Assembly (NCBI GenBank): GCA_949752735.1
Contig: OX457036.1
Location: forward strand, 98,307,432-98,371,431
Direction of reading: 5' to 3'
Length of the DNA stretch: 64,000 nt
Origin: Lumbricus terrestris
Lineage: Eukaryota; Annelida; Clitellata; Crassiclitellata; Lumbricidae
Numbering within the stretch: the stretch's first letter is position 1; every line of letters begins with the position of its first letter. Shown here piece by piece: positions 19,211 to 31,322 of this stretch. Position numbers and translations under genes: made by a program. The notes beneath the pieces were generated by a model. The model did no database searches. It saw nothing but the letters and a program-made list of their open reading frames with translations, and was not told the DNA's origin.

Positions 19211-20558
19211 GGAAATTACAGTGCACTCTACTTATTTAATCGTTTGAATCTACACTGTGAAACCATCATTAAATCACATAGAATTATGTCTCAGTCCCAG
19301 ACCTGTATATTATCTTCGACTCCTGCAAATGTATTTCACTCTAAGGAATTACTTCTTGGGTTAGTTTGTCACATGCCCTTTTCATGTACAGGTCACAAAC
19401 AGTTAAGCACACTTAGCACAGTTCCTCCTTACGTTTTCTGAATACAACAGGATACCTGGATATGATCCTTGTCATTTTCCACCTAGAAACTCAACATGCA
19501 CACCAACCGGACATGAAAGACGCTTAATCGACCGTAAACTCCATCTCGATAAATGCTGCCACTTGTCAAGTGCACAGCTGCACCACAACAATCCACTTGA
19601 ATTTGAATTTAACAGCAGTAAAACATGTAACATCGGAGTCAAGAAAGACGCTTTAACATCGCAGACGTATCGTAGAATAGAACAGACTTCTCACAGACAC
19701 AGCAGCCACAGACTGTGGACCTAAACGCTGCAGAATCAGCTGCATATCTCTATTCATTGGCATTACGCAGAACTTGTCAGGCTTTTCACATTGATGTAAA
19801 TATTCACAGCAGAAAACAGCAGATAAATGTCATGCTTAACTTAGAGCAAAGTCAAAAGTTCAGTATTTACACACACCCAAAAATGGCAGTTAGCACTTAT
19901 TACTTCAACCCGTCCCGCCGTTTGAACCCAACAAAATGAAAAACTTCCACAAATAAGTTCTGTGATTTTTCAGATCACACAGAAATCCCTCTTTGCAACT
20001 GTCCACCGTGAAAACCTTTTGCTAGGATACCTAAGCACAAAAGACGTCATCATCATCATCAAAAACCCCAACTACATCAACTACAAGAGAGGGGTACTAA
20101 AAATTAAGTTGGCACAAGCCACAAAAATCGCAGACAGTCAGTACCATTCACATGTTTCTTATAAACCAGCCAATGAAGTCTCACGAAAGAGACAGATAAT
20201 TCTCGTAGTTTTAAAAAAAGAAAACAAAAAGAAAACTTCCTATTGAATGACTTTGTATGGGTTTGCTCGCAGGAAATCGGTTCCCGCCTTATTCGTTGTT
20301 TCTGTTTTAGAATCTTCTTTAAAAATCTCACTGAAAACTCAAGAACTGGAACCGAGATCATGGCAAACTGGTCATGTGGAATGACAATTGACACTGGATG
20401 ACGACCACCACAATCTCCCTTTCCCTCGCTTTACTAATGTCAAGACTAACTCTAATTAAATCAATGTTGCTGAACTGGTCACTGGTAATGTTGCAACTCC
20501 GTCTGGTCACTGGTTGGTCAGTCAGTGTCCTGCGAAGTCCATCTCGGTTGGTCAGTGC

Positions 20559-20633
20559 TTATGAATCAGAACCGTCATCTAATGAATTTGTCTTCATCAA
20601 CTCCAAGAGACATCCCATTGCACCAAAGTAACC
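20559..20633 (-). CDS. PANK: PANK coding exon 7 (C-terminus)
   Basis: A 75-base exon that is easily missed. The acceptor GTTGTAG precedes GGTTACTTTGG. It encodes [20 protein letters not shown] and GSDS, then TAA. The GYFGAxGxLLEL motif closes every animal pantothenate kinase core, which confirms the exon. Confidence 0.9.
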   Translation of the reverse strand, partial: GYFGAMGCLLELMKTNSLDDGSDS

Positions 20634-23036
20634 CTACAACAATTTACAAATCAATCAGCAACCAATGACCAACAACAAGTAAATTGCTATTAAACGATAA
20701 CTCAATGACAAATGTTTTCAACTCACACCTGTTCTTTTTTTACAAAGGCGTTCATACATATATCTACCACAACACAGCTATCAGTCAAGTGCAAGAGTTT
20801 GAAGTTCAAGCAATCATAAGCCAATCACAGTCCAAATAATGATAAAATTACAACAGTGAAGGTTAAAAAATTAATGTCAACAAAGTCTGAGCTGAAGAAT
20901 TGCAGATGTCAGTCCAAGCAATGTTCCACCTCCCAACTCATGACATACAAACAGACCAAGTCAGTCCAAGCAATGTTCCACCTCTCAAAGAAAATGCCAG
21001 GAAACAGAAGCATAGCAATCCAGGACCAGGCATCAATTCCAAACATATATTTTATTATGCAACAATATCTAATGAACAAGTATCGACAAACACGACAACT
21101 GGGAATTTGGTGTTTAGTTCCAAATAGTTTTTTGTCTTAAAAGTCAGTTGAACAATGAACCAAAAAGGTAAATCACAAGTCAGTCCAAGCAATGTTCCAC
21201 CTCCCAACTCATGACAAACAAACAGGACCAAGTCAGTTCAAGCAATGTTCCACCTCCCAACTCATGACAAACAAACAGGACCAAGTCAGTTCAAGCAATG
21301 TTCCACCTCCCAACTCATGACAAACAAGCAGACCAAGTCAGTCCAAGCAATGTTCCACTTCCAAACAAAGTACAAACAAACAGGAGCAAACAGTGCAAGT
21401 TGAAGTCTGCATATGACTTGTACTGAACACCTGCTCTACAGAAGCATTGATCGCAGTTAACTGCTTTCTTAAAAATGCAACATTGCTAAAATCAATTGAA
21501 ACTGAAATTTCATACGAGCAGGCTTCTTCTTCTTCCGTCTGCATCACTACTCACGAGACTCAAGACAGCCATTTGTGCTCCATCAATCATGATTCAGAAC
21601 AGACAGCCGCAGTGTCTCTAACTCAACTCTCATTCCCTCTAAGAAACCCATCAAAATACGCCTTATCTTTGGATGCTCCAGACATCTGGATATCTGATTG
21701 CTTTTCATCTGCTACCCTGTGAAGTTTACATCATCGTCGTCATCATAATCATCATCATCATAATTTATAATAATTAACCTCATGCTCCAGAAAGAGAGCC
21801 TTGAGCGTTCCATTGGACCAGTAGTCCATAGCGTAGGCGAGCATCTTCATTGAGATAGTATTCACACGAAGGAAGTTGCCCACAAACACAACACGCTCAA
21901 TTTTCTACAGAAATTAAAACAAAACGGACATCAAAGCAAACAAAGGCTGGTAAATACTATCAACATACAACAGGAACAAATGCATGAACTTAACATTTTG
22001 TTTAAAGACACCATATCACAGAGGAAGATGGTTAAGGTTACACTCTACTTTCTGCATTTCGGACTAGCACTACCAGGTAGTTACTCATTTAGGGAAGTTG
22101 CCAAGTTAGTCTTTCATGTAGTAGCTTCTGTTTTATGATGATCTTGAATGTTGTCACCCTCTCCTTTGCACAGGCTTGTGATTTGCTCCTCCAAAGTATG
22201 GCCATGTGCAGATAATTGTTGTGATTATCTGAACATGGCCATACTTGGAGGAGCAAATCACAAGCCTGTGCAAAGGAGAGGGTGACAACATTCAAGATCA
22301 ACTCTGTTATCTCCAAGTGATGCGGACGTGCTGATCAACTATCTCTTTTACAGAGAGCTTACAGATGCTTATTACAAATCAAACTGAAGAATACCAATGA
22401 ATGAAAGAATGAATGAAAGAATGAATGCAAGACTTTACCTCATTCACCGCACACATTCGTGCGATTGAACCGATGTTGTTTGTAATAGTAACGAGTGTCG
22501 CTCTTGCGAGATCTTCTTTGCTCACATCTTTACGATGATCTTCACTCATCATGTGACCAAAACTAAACGAATCCACAAAATAATTATGCCTCATCAAGCA
22601 ATCAATACAATTTTTTACTAAACTCAAAACTGTCCTTTTTTGCCGTGCTAGAGTCGGGAGCGCTTCTGAGTAGTCGCCTTGAAGAAGCGCTATATAAATT
22701 CTTGAATGAACACGGGTTTCAAGTGTGTTTAAAGCATGAGACATCAGCAGATGACAAGACAAAACAAAGATGCAATCAATTCCATTAGAATCCGTATTCA
22801 GATCAAATGGAAAAAGCTCAACTAATGACAAGATTTCATTTGTACAGAAGATGTTCAAATGTCTCCACAGCATACATAATAAGTTCTAATCTATAGTGAA
22901 ACTGAAAGTTATTTGCACGAATGAACACATTTTCATTCTGTTTTATAGACACAGAATTTAACGATGCCATGGATAAGATTTATTTCCACATAAATCTGTT
23001 GTGGATAAGTTAAGTCTTTATGAGTAACTTCACTAG

Positions 23037-23109
<73 letters not shown>

Positions 23110-26100
23110 GTCATCATCATCATCATCATCATAATACATATATCACATCATCACACACAAGACACAGTCGCAATAACAAACAAAACCAGCAAAGAAAAGT
23201 CTGTCCATATACCTGCTGGCCACGATGTTTCCGGGCAATCCAAATCTCTCGTAATCTCCTCCATAAATGTCCTTAACAAGTTTATCGACGCTGCTGTTGT
23301 CTCCAAGTGATGCCAACTCAATTGCTTCCTCAAATGTTTCGCAACCAGTCAGAAGACAACAAAGTCCAAGGAATGTTCCTCCTCCCAAGCTAAGCACAAG
23401 CAAACACACCAGGTCAGTCCAAGCAATGTTCCAGCTTCAAGCAATGTACCCCAACCATTAAAAACAACAAACACAAAGAAAGTCCAAGCAATGTTACAAA
23501 TTCCGATAAATTCAAACAAAGAGGCAAAATCTATACAAGTAATGTTTCATCTCACTAAACCCCAATAAACAGGCCAAGTCAGTTCCAAGAATCTATCACT
23601 TTGCAGGTAACGACAAACACAGAAAGTTCAAGATTCAAGAAAATACTCTGGAACAGAAGATTACAAACTTTCGTTATCAAAGTCACCACTTTAACAGCAC
23701 TTCACGACTCACTAACAGCTCTAGGTCATCGTTTTTGAACTCTGATACAGTTTCTGAACCTGTAACAAGCAGCCTTGGGCCGCTAATTAATCTTAAAATA
23801 GAGTAAGGTTATCTGATGACATATATTTCATATATATATTTCATATATTTTAACCTCAGGATTCTATGATCTGCACTTGGAGGACCTAAAATGTCATAGC
23901 ATCCATTGAAACAGGCAGCAGTAGTGAAGTATCTAACCTAACCACCTCACTGAAAAAAAAGCCATGTACGGTCACTAGAGAAAAACATGTACAATACTAT
24001 ATATTTTTTAAATGGGTCTGTACAGTTAAATCAATTCATAACACCGCACCTAACCCCTGAACTATAGAATTAATCTCATTAATAAATGACTACACAGCAC
24101 TGCAGGTCAATGCAATGACAACTCAATGATCACCTTGTGCCACAGACTCTTCGATAGTTGGTTGGTGAGCGGACAGCGAGCATGCTCACGCCAGACCCAA
24201 CGTTGACGACAAGATATGGATATGGGTTGCGGAAGTCGTACGGCTGCTTCTCACAGATCTCTGGATGGCTGGCGTTGGCGAAGTAGTAGCATTCACAGAC
24301 GGGATTACGACGGTCGATGAAGTGAATGCCTTTGATGAGACAATCCAATTCATCGAACTTCAGCAGATTTAGATTTAAAGTCTACAAATATTCACACAAG
24401 ATGATCATCACATAGACGAACATACACACACACGCTCTGAAGCAGCACACACATCCACAAGAACATGACAACAACAACAGAAAATTCTTTACAACCAAAA
24501 CTGGTTCTTTGGCAGAGTATCTGAGTACATGCGGGATGTACCACGCTGGTTCCCTTACACACAACGCATTGAATTTCTGTTTTGGTCCGGTGTAGCATTG
24601 AGGGTTTAGCCCCTCGATACCTGCAGGGGCTTTGCTGCTCCACCATGCATGTCCAGTGCCAATGCTGTCTCCACTCAGCTGTACAAGCGGAACTTCTTGC
24701 TCCCCGCCTGCGGACTGCAATAAGGCAGCGCCATGCCTTCTCAGTTGCTGGCCCTGCTATCTGGAAAATGTGACTCCCTACTGCTCTTCGTCAAATGCGT
24801 ATTGATCTCTCTGTTTCATTTCTCACTCTTCTAAAGACTGTCCTATTCGACTGGAATTGGATTGGGAGTACTCCTGAGTAACCATCCTTGAAGGGTTGCT
24901 ATATCAAATTACTGTAATAAATAAATAAAGATACATATTTATCATAATCCTCACATTCATTGAGTACAGGAAATAAGTTGCTGCTTAAAGATGAGTTCAA
25001 ACCAACAAGTAAAGAAAGAAAGACACGAACACAAAAGCATCGATGTAACAGATTAATTATATACTTATCGTTAATAAAATTAAAATCATTTCAGATCAAC
25101 TCGAATTTCTGCCAAACATTTAAGACTTCAACATAAGAAAGCAGACAACCAGAAGACGTTAGCTACGATCTTCATCCAGCAATCAACTAAAAAATCCCTA
25201 GGTTTCTGCGACATCTGACAACTACCATGATACCAACTGCATGCAACAGTTTCAGCAATCATGTCAAGAATATCACCAATATTTTAAATTATCATAAAAT
25301 TTTATGACTATTGTTGACTTTTAATTCCTGTACAGCTCATCCTTTCTGCCTCATCATTAAACTGTTTATAATTATTATTTTATTTTTATTCCTATCATAA
25401 TTATTGTTACTATAGACCTTGGCAGTTCCATATGTATGAGCTGGATTGCTAGCCAATCTTCACTAAACCTCCTTTTTGAGCTTCAGTCAACACGTACCGC
25501 TGGTGGTCTCATGAAGTCTGCTCACATAACTACCATCATCCGAAAAATTCTCCACTGGCGTCCTGTGCACCAGCTCATTCAGTAGAAAATTCGAACACTT
25601 ATGCGCAACTCTTTCATTGGGGTAGCTCCTTTATATCTTCAGATCGTATGTAGCACATCGATCTCTTCACTCCCTCGTTGCTACATTCAGCCACCAGAGG
25701 CTTTCGGCTCACATACGTCACTGAGCACTACAACCAGAAGCAGCTCTGCTTAGGTCTGTCCTTCCTAGTCTGAACCGTCCTCTGCAAGAAGTGAAGCTGA
25801 GCTCCTTTCCCTGTCTGAGAAGCATCTTTAGAAAGACTATTTTATTTGTAAGTGGATTGAGAGCAGCTATCACAAGCACAACAGAACTTCATAAACGATC
25901 AATAAAAATTATGTAATAGTTGCTATTAGACAGTTTTTACCTGTTTGAAATCTTGTTCGAACTTGTATGCTCCGCCGCCCGTGGCACAAATACTGGTAGC
26001 CAGGCTGGGAAAGTTCTTTGTTTTGGCCATCTCAATGAAAGACAGCATTTCGCTCGTTGGGAATCGGATGAAGTGGAATGTGCCTTGCCGTCCTCCGAAC

Positions 26101-29100
26101 TTCAGGCTGCTCATCTCCAGGTGCTTGTCTCTTATGCCGGTCTTTCCATAGGCGACATTTCCGGTCAGGTACTTCCGGATGCGCTTGAGGGTCTCCGCCT
26201 CCTCCTCTTCGTCGAACAGAGTGTCCTTCGGCTCAAAGTAGATCAGCTTCGTCAAAGTTCCTCCGATATCCATTCCAAACCAAGGCATCGCTGGATAACA
26301 AGATGAGAAAGAAACAACTTACATCAGGTCACATCATCAACACTGTGTACACTCAATTCTCATCATTTTCTCATTTTACAAATAATTCTTTTAACTTCCT
26401 CCATGTTATATCCATGGTATATTTCCAACTGGATGAACCAAGCAAGAAACATATTTAGGATGTATGTGTACGACAATAGTTATATGTACTCCTGTATGAA
26501 TGTACAAATATTAGCATACATTTATTAGAACAGACTCAAATGAGCATGAAGACACATACATCGTATACTTGGCATGCAAGCAGAATAATAGATCCATACG
26601 GTATGCCATGTATCGATGCTAATGCACGCATTCATCCCTACTATATACATATATATGTGCGTCGTGCATGCACAGCAGTAAACTCAAAGTACAAGAACTG
26701 TCATGAGATGTACAGTTTACAAATGAAAACACATCAGTTATATACTACATCAAGTCTGAACAGAAAAGTCAATCTCTTCGCTGCAATAGAACAACGTCAT
26801 GAGTTCATATTCCACAGACTTATCATCGTTCAATGAGGTCAAATGTTGCATTATCTTTGTCGGGCTAAACCCAAATCTCAGTTAGAAATGAGTCTTATCT
26901 TTAGTATCGGTTGCTGGTGTCCTGTCTTCTTCAACATATCTCCCGTTGTATCTGTACGACATTCTGTTCATATTAAAGTTCTGTAGACTTGGATCTCTCA
27001 AATTGCCAAGATCTATATACGCTGACAGTCTCTGTCTGTCTGTCTCTCTGTCTGTCTGTCTGTCTGCCTGCCTGTAGAAATGATCTTTGTTGACCTGATT
27101 GTAGCTTAGTCTTCCTGTGCCATTGGTTGATGATCCTTGTATTAGACACCAGCACAACTGAACTTCCTGTTTCTAGTTGAATATCATTCCATGGTCCGCT
27201 AGCAGTCAATCTGGCATTACTAATCCAGACAGACTCTGCTAGATAGATGACTTAAGATGGATTTTTTTTAAGCTGAAAGAACCAATTGTGGTCATCAATG
27301 TATTTTGTCCTTTAGAAGCAACTCATAAACATCAATATATGTTCGAGGAACGGCTTCATCTACAAGATGCCTCAAGTAAGTTTAATAATAGAGATGAGTT
27401 CATAGTTCAGCCTTACAACAAGTCGAGTTCTTGACCCAGAATTATTTGGCCATCGCCGATCAAACTCCATCAATGCTCAAGAATTGCTCAAGAACAAATT
27501 TAACCAGATGACTCTTATCTCAAACCGCTATGAGAAACCCAATGTAAACAAACACCAACGAAACGTGCAGATGACAGTGTCACAAACACAGAGACAAACA
27601 TTTGATACATCTGCCATTGGTGATCCATCTCTTCATTAAAATCAAAGTATAATAAATGTTGACCTCTTCAAGATTTTCTACTCTAATCCATCCTAACTTC
27701 TGCATTCCTAACTTTTTCTTGACTGCAAAGAAACTTGTCCTAGCAAGTAGCAACTCGTTAACCTCATCATCCAGAGGGGCACAGTGGCATGAGGTAAGTT
27801 CGGTGCCTTGGAGCTGCAAGGTTGCGGGATCGAATCCACTTCAAGCGGCCATGCATGGACCCTGAGCAAGTCCTTCACTTGCAACTGCTCCTGTGCTTTG
27901 TCATGAAACTCCGATTCAGTGTCTGCACTGTAGTTGGAAGCGTCTCCAAGTAGAAATCTTGAAGGGGCGCTATGACAAAATGCACATACATACATAGTCT
28001 ATCTTGCAGCAACAATTGAATTTGCCTTTAGCAACTCTGGACACCCCTTTGACATAACACAGCCAACGTGAATCATTGTTACTCTGTACTTAACTTCAGA
28101 TTTGCGCTTTAGAAATTTTTAATTAATAATTACGAATATTATTATCCTGATTGCGTTCTGCACAGATGTTCGAAATTATGTTGATGTTTCGTTTCTCACT
28201 TTCATCAAAAGCAAACCATAATTAGATGAATATATACAAAAGGTTAATTCAATTCAATATCACAAAGACACATCAAACTAAGACAGTAGAAATATGTGAC
28301 AGATGTAAACATAACAATACATAGCAGTGCACTGTTTAACCCTTTCACTGCTTTGCGCAACAGATTTATCCAGCAGAGGAAATTAATCATAATCATCCCG
28401 GCAATTTTACAAGGTCTATTTCGTAACCTCAGTATAACACTAGTATAACACTATACATGGAATAATGTTGCTTAAGGTCACCCAGATCATGCACACTGAA
28501 ATCTGCTGTGGTCAATTCCTCAATACCTTTGTTATAACTCAGGGTTTTTCCAGAGCTTGCGTCAGAATAACAACAGATAAGATCAGATGATAAAGCTCAT
28601 TACAGAGCTTGTGTCAGAATAACAAAAGATAAGATCAGATAATAAAGCTCATTCATCATATAAGGTGTTGAACTGTTGGTGGTGAATCATGGCTGGCAAA
28701 AGAGGTTTTTTACTTTGAAAGAACCTACAGATAAGCAATGTTCTTTTCTCACCTTAGGAGTACTCTTCAGAAGTATCTTGAGTGGTTTGCATGAAGGTGT
28801 TCCATACAAAGGCACTATATAAATGTTTGATATGAATGAAAATCATATTTCTAGATATTTAAGTAAATTTGGTCAAAGGCAAAAGTCCAATAAATCAGAT
28901 GAACGCAATTTAGGCGAAGACTTGAACGGTTAGAAAAAGCTATTTAGTATTTAAAGCTAAAAGCGATGAATTTTATGTTTAAATTACTTAAATGAATGCA
29001 CAAGAAACTGGATGGACAAGTTCCAGAGATTTTCACCAGCGACTGACAATGCCCAAGCGCGTAACAATGTCTTAATAATGACTATAACAACTAATACATG

Positions 29101-29422
29101 ACAACAATAATTCTGACGACAACAATTACAATGGAGATGATGATCAGAATGATAACAAACGTTGAATACATGAAAATTTTATTCAAATTCCATTCAGAGA
29201 AATGCTGCACTTACGAGGAATGGGTCCGTGGCCTTCGATGATCGATGTGGTGGGTGAGACAGATCCATTTGATCCTTTATGATCGCTGTGACCATTCAGC
29301 TCCTTATGATCATCAGGACGGCTGGTCAAAGCGGTCAGGTCTTCCTCAGAACCATTTCCATATGCGATTCCTTCATCGCTATCAACTTCCATTTCACCAC
29401 CAGATGGCTTCACTGTTGTCAT
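20559..29422 (-). CDS. PANK: Pantothenate kinase gene (7 coding exons, about 435 aa)
   Basis: Pantothenate kinase phosphorylates pantothenate with ATP, the committed step of coenzyme A synthesis. Coding exons on the minus strand are 29215-29422, 25941-26290, 24134-24381, 23213-23389, 22439-22562, 21779-21904 and 20559-20633. They sum to 1308 bases, and every junction is GT..AG with matching phase. Residues 1-69 form a low-complexity N-terminal extension. The kinase core follows: [15 protein letters not shown] (ATP phosphate loop), [29 protein letters not shown] (the acidic motif that I believe holds the catalytic Glu), [55 protein letters not shown] and [13 protein letters not shown]. It matches animal PANK1-3, not PANK4. 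Introns hold CR1 fragments, a long hairpin and repeats resembling exon 4. Confidence 0.93.
20905..21390. repeat. 52/53-bp repeats in PANK intron 6 resembling the exon 4 acceptor junction
   Basis: Six copies begin at about 20911, 20963, 21181, 21233, 21286 and 21338, with the core CAAGCAATGTTCCACCTCCC. Read on the minus strand the core is TTGGGAGGTGGAACATTGCT, which would translate [13 protein letters not shown] exon 4 starts LGGGTFLGL at 23389. The similarity continues into the intron side (CAAACAAACAGGACCAAGTC against CAAGCAAACACACCAGGTC). I infer that the unit arose from the exon 4 acceptor region. Confidence 0.75.
21779..21904 (-). CDS. PANK: PANK coding exon 6
   Basis: The acceptor CTGTAG precedes AAAATTGAG. 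Encodes [20 protein letters not shown], then [20 protein letters not shown] and HE. The donor is GAG|GTTAAT. Confidence 0.93.
22140..22299. repeat. Near-perfect 160-bp hairpin in PANK intron 5
   Basis: The arms 22140-22207 and 22233-22299 are reverse complements, apart from a single extra A in the left arm. The 25 bases between pair further through CAGATAAT and ATTATCTG, leaving a 7-base loop. No target duplication is obvious. It could be a recent inverted duplication or a small fold-back element. If transcribed it would give a long double-stranded RNA. Confidence 0.9.
22439..22562 (-). CDS. PANK: PANK coding exon 5
   Basis: The acceptor TCGTTTAG precedes TTTTGGTCAC. Encodes [20 protein letters not shown], then [20 protein letters not shown] and NE, with the donor GAG|GTAAAG. 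This is the most conserved stretch of the family. Confidence 0.93.
22600..22720 (+). mobile_element. CR1-like LINE 3' end
   Basis: Translates as [19 protein letters not shown] and stop, matching the C-terminus of the larger LINE at 52206-54862 (FLSHLKTVLFGRAEVGSASE). The shared tail TTGAAGAAGCGCTATATAAA follows. Lies in PANK intron 4, antisense to the gene. Confidence 0.8.
23038..23133. repeat. (ATC)n microsatellite
   Basis: About 32 copies of ATC, with one ATCGTC interruption near 23107, in PANK intron 4. It produces meaningless poly-Asp and poly-Ile frames. Confidence 0.95.
23213..23389 (-). CDS. PANK: PANK coding exon 4
   Basis: The acceptor TGCTTAG precedes CTTGGGAGG. Encodes [19 protein letters not shown], then [20 protein letters not shown], ending in AGCAG|GTATAT. 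The acceptor side of this exon is the likely source of the diverged repeats in introns 3 and 6. Confidence 0.92.
23395..23640. repeat. Decayed copies of the PANK exon 4 junction repeat
   Basis: Directly next to the exon 4 acceptor (intron 3), phrases such as CAGTCCAAGCAATGTTCC (about 23413) and AAGTCCAAGCAATGTTAC (about 23480) recur with drift. They resemble the exon 4 junction and the cleaner repeats in intron 6, so the exon may sit at the edge of an old array. Confidence 0.55.
24134..24381 (-). CDS. PANK: PANK coding exon 3
   Basis: The acceptor is TTTGTAG|ACTTTA. Encodes [39 protein letters not shown], then [11 protein letters not shown] and NYRRVCGT. The exon ends in AG (phase 2) before GTGATC. 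The next exon supplies the third base of a Ser codon. Confidence 0.92.
24560..24935 (+). mobile_element. CR1-like LINE 3' fragment
   Basis: Translates with one stop as [32 protein letters not shown] and IGSTPE. This parallels FSVVGPSTWNGLPLTLRSL, FLSHLKTVLFGRA and VGSASE of the 52-55 kb LINE. The tail CTTGAAGGGTTGCTATATCA and an AATA run follow. Lies in PANK intron 2, antisense to the gene. Confidence 0.75.
25490..25880 (+). mobile_element. Old CR1-like LINE fragment
   Basis: A degraded translation retains [19 protein letters not shown], then IGVAPLYLQ and SLPRCYI. This resembles SYMRDVLHWLPLKQRIEY and LGLAPAYLCEL of the larger LINE. It contains stops and ends a few tens of bases before PANK exon 2. 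Confidence 0.6.
25941..26290 (-). CDS. PANK: PANK coding exon 2
   Basis: The acceptor TTATCCAG precedes CGATGCCTTGG and the donor is AAACAG|GTAAAA. Encodes the glycine-rich ATP loop [11 protein letters not shown], the acidic stretch [28 protein letters not shown] and the [15 protein letters not shown] motif. Confidence 0.93.
27034..27072. repeat. TCTG tetranucleotide microsatellite
   Basis: Short run of TCTG/TCTC/CCTG units in PANK intron 1. Confidence 0.85.
27774..27990 (+). mobile_element. tRNA-derived SINE with CR1-like tail
   Basis: The head GAGGGGCACAGTGGCATGAG, with B-box GGGATCGAATCC, is followed by a unique body. The 3' end (GCGTCTCCAAGTAG, CTTGAAGGGGCGCTATGACA) resembles the CR1 LINE tail in this window (GCGCCTCTGAGTAG, TTGAAGAGGCGCTATATAAA). 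The tail suggests mobilisation by that LINE. Confidence 0.65.
28552..28662. repeat. Tandem duplication, about 56 bp x 2
   Basis: AGAGCTTGCGTCAGAATAAC...AAAGCTCATT is repeated once with a few differences (AGAGCTTGTGTCAGAATAAC). Intron 1 of PANK. Confidence 0.8.
29215..29422 (-). CDS. PANK: PANK coding exon 1
   Basis: Starts [18 protein letters not shown] and ends in GHGPIP plus one base (phase 1) at the donor CCTC|GTAAGT. Polar and acidic, without a clear mitochondrial presequence. This part is variable among animal pantothenate kinases, and an alternative first exon is possible. Confidence 0.8.
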
Positions 29423-31322
29423 CGTTGCAGTACAACAATATTACGATGAATCTAATAAACAACAAACCGTTGCTTGGTCCATTGAAATCGCATTTAAGAC
29501 ATAAATGTCAGATCATTCACCTCAAGAGGTCAGAAATAGCAGAAGACAGTAAACAATTGTAAACTGAAACCCTGACGGCATAGACAATTAATACAAGTTA
29601 TTGTCTTGGCAACCCATCCCAATATAAGTGGCTTGAATTGGAATAAAAATCGGATTGTCATTTTTTTGTCCTTGCCATCTTTCCATTTCTTTATTCCTTC
29701 ACTTTCCAAAGCATCAATCCCCTCTCATCTCCTCTTAAATGTTCTGCACTCAACAGAGGGAGGAGTAACTGATTCAATTCAAGCATCTAAATACTTCTAT
29801 TACACACATTGCTAACAGAAAACAAGAAGTGTCAAAGCAGAGGTTGCTGCTGCACAGCTTAAATCACATTTGAATTTGCAGTAAGAAGAGAAGAGAAGGG
29901 CAGTTCCTCAATCTATCCATGAGGGATGGCCATAGGTACAAAGGGCAGGCGACTTCGTTTTCTTAACCTCAGCATATGAATGCAGTTCTCTAACATGATG
30001 TTTGATCTTCCAGCTGACAGTCAGTGTACATACTCATTATGGCAGAGTCGTGTGGGTGTGCAAGTTACGCCGAAATCTTGACAGAAATTTCTGCTCTGGC
30101 AGGTATTTGAAGCCCTACGTACCCTCCTCATTGACACTCCACATGAAGCATATCAACAATTAAACTTGCTGTACGATATTCTGCTAACTCTAAATCTACA
30201 ATCAACTAAAATTGACTAAAAGCCTGACTCACAATGGATCCCAAGTAGTTTTCCACTCAAGTCTAAAACTTTCAAATGATAACAACAACTAACAATGCTG
30301 GGCGTTAATTTAAACTCCGTCCGCCGGGTCTCGCCCGAAAATCAAAGAGCCTCACAGGTCAACGACGACTAATAATTTGCTCAGGTGGAAACACATAAGC
30401 GAACGACAGAGAAAACAACAGCACGATAAAATGTACTAGAATAAAGTAAACAGACGGAGAAAACAGTGAACTGGACTTACTAATTATAGTCGAGTAAGCG
30501 ATGGCCTGATAATTATGGCGCACAGCCTTCTTACCGCAACGCTCTCAAATGAAGACAACGCCACCACTGACTGAAAACCACAGCAAACCTACCATTTAGC
30601 CGAATATCGACGGCACGCAAATTTTCGCGCACTTAATTCGTGAGTGCAAAGTGAATCTAGTAGAAAATCATTCCATCGGAATCAATTGTTAACCTTCAAA
30701 CTGTCGCACGATATAACAACACGCCACTAACAACTACACACCACACCAGCTGCACCACACACCAGTACTGCCACAACAGATTTTGTATTACACAAGGATT
30801 CCACACTTGACGTCACAACTTTCTGTCGCCAACCAATGTTACCAGAGATGACAAGCTCGATCTACATCTCAAGCATCTCGCAGAATGCTATCCTATGACA
30901 GAACTGATGATAATTAGCTATCCTCATCTCATGTGACATGTATAGGCTAATTATCATAAATTGGTAACCTCATCTCGTTCGATCATCAGAAAATCGCTTC
31001 CAATCATTTTCAGGTAATTTAAGAAGCATGGTCGCATCTTTGTTATTAAATTTTATAGGCCTACCAAAGATATCTTTGTTTATACTGTGGTCGCATGGAC
31101 ATAAAAATAATAACCTCGCACACAGTTCGATCAAAGATTAGGCCTATAATTATCAATCGCATAATAATTGTAGTCCTACCTGGTGGAGGTGGGTTGGTCA
31201 GTTTTTGAAATTAATAAGCGAAATCAAAAACAATTAGCCTATTAGCCTAAGACTATGCTTTTACGCTGCGGGAGTCTCCACGCCATAGGCTAGATCTCCA
31301 TGCATGCACCTGAATTTAAAAG

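Larger units (their letters stand above)
14148..20558. other. Spacer between serpin and PANK with MITEs, SINEs and a serpin relic
   Basis: No intact gene was recognised. Listed separately are a hAT MITE, tRNA-SINE heads, a fold-back MITE, a serpin relic and a 33-bp tandem repeat. About 17100-18900 is otherwise featureless, apart from a weak exon-like open stretch near 17230-17340 (minus) that I could not assign. The rest is AT-rich. Confidence 0.5.

Noticed and set aside
22933..23310. Poly-Asp and poly-Ile frames
   Set aside because: Translations of the ATC microsatellite.
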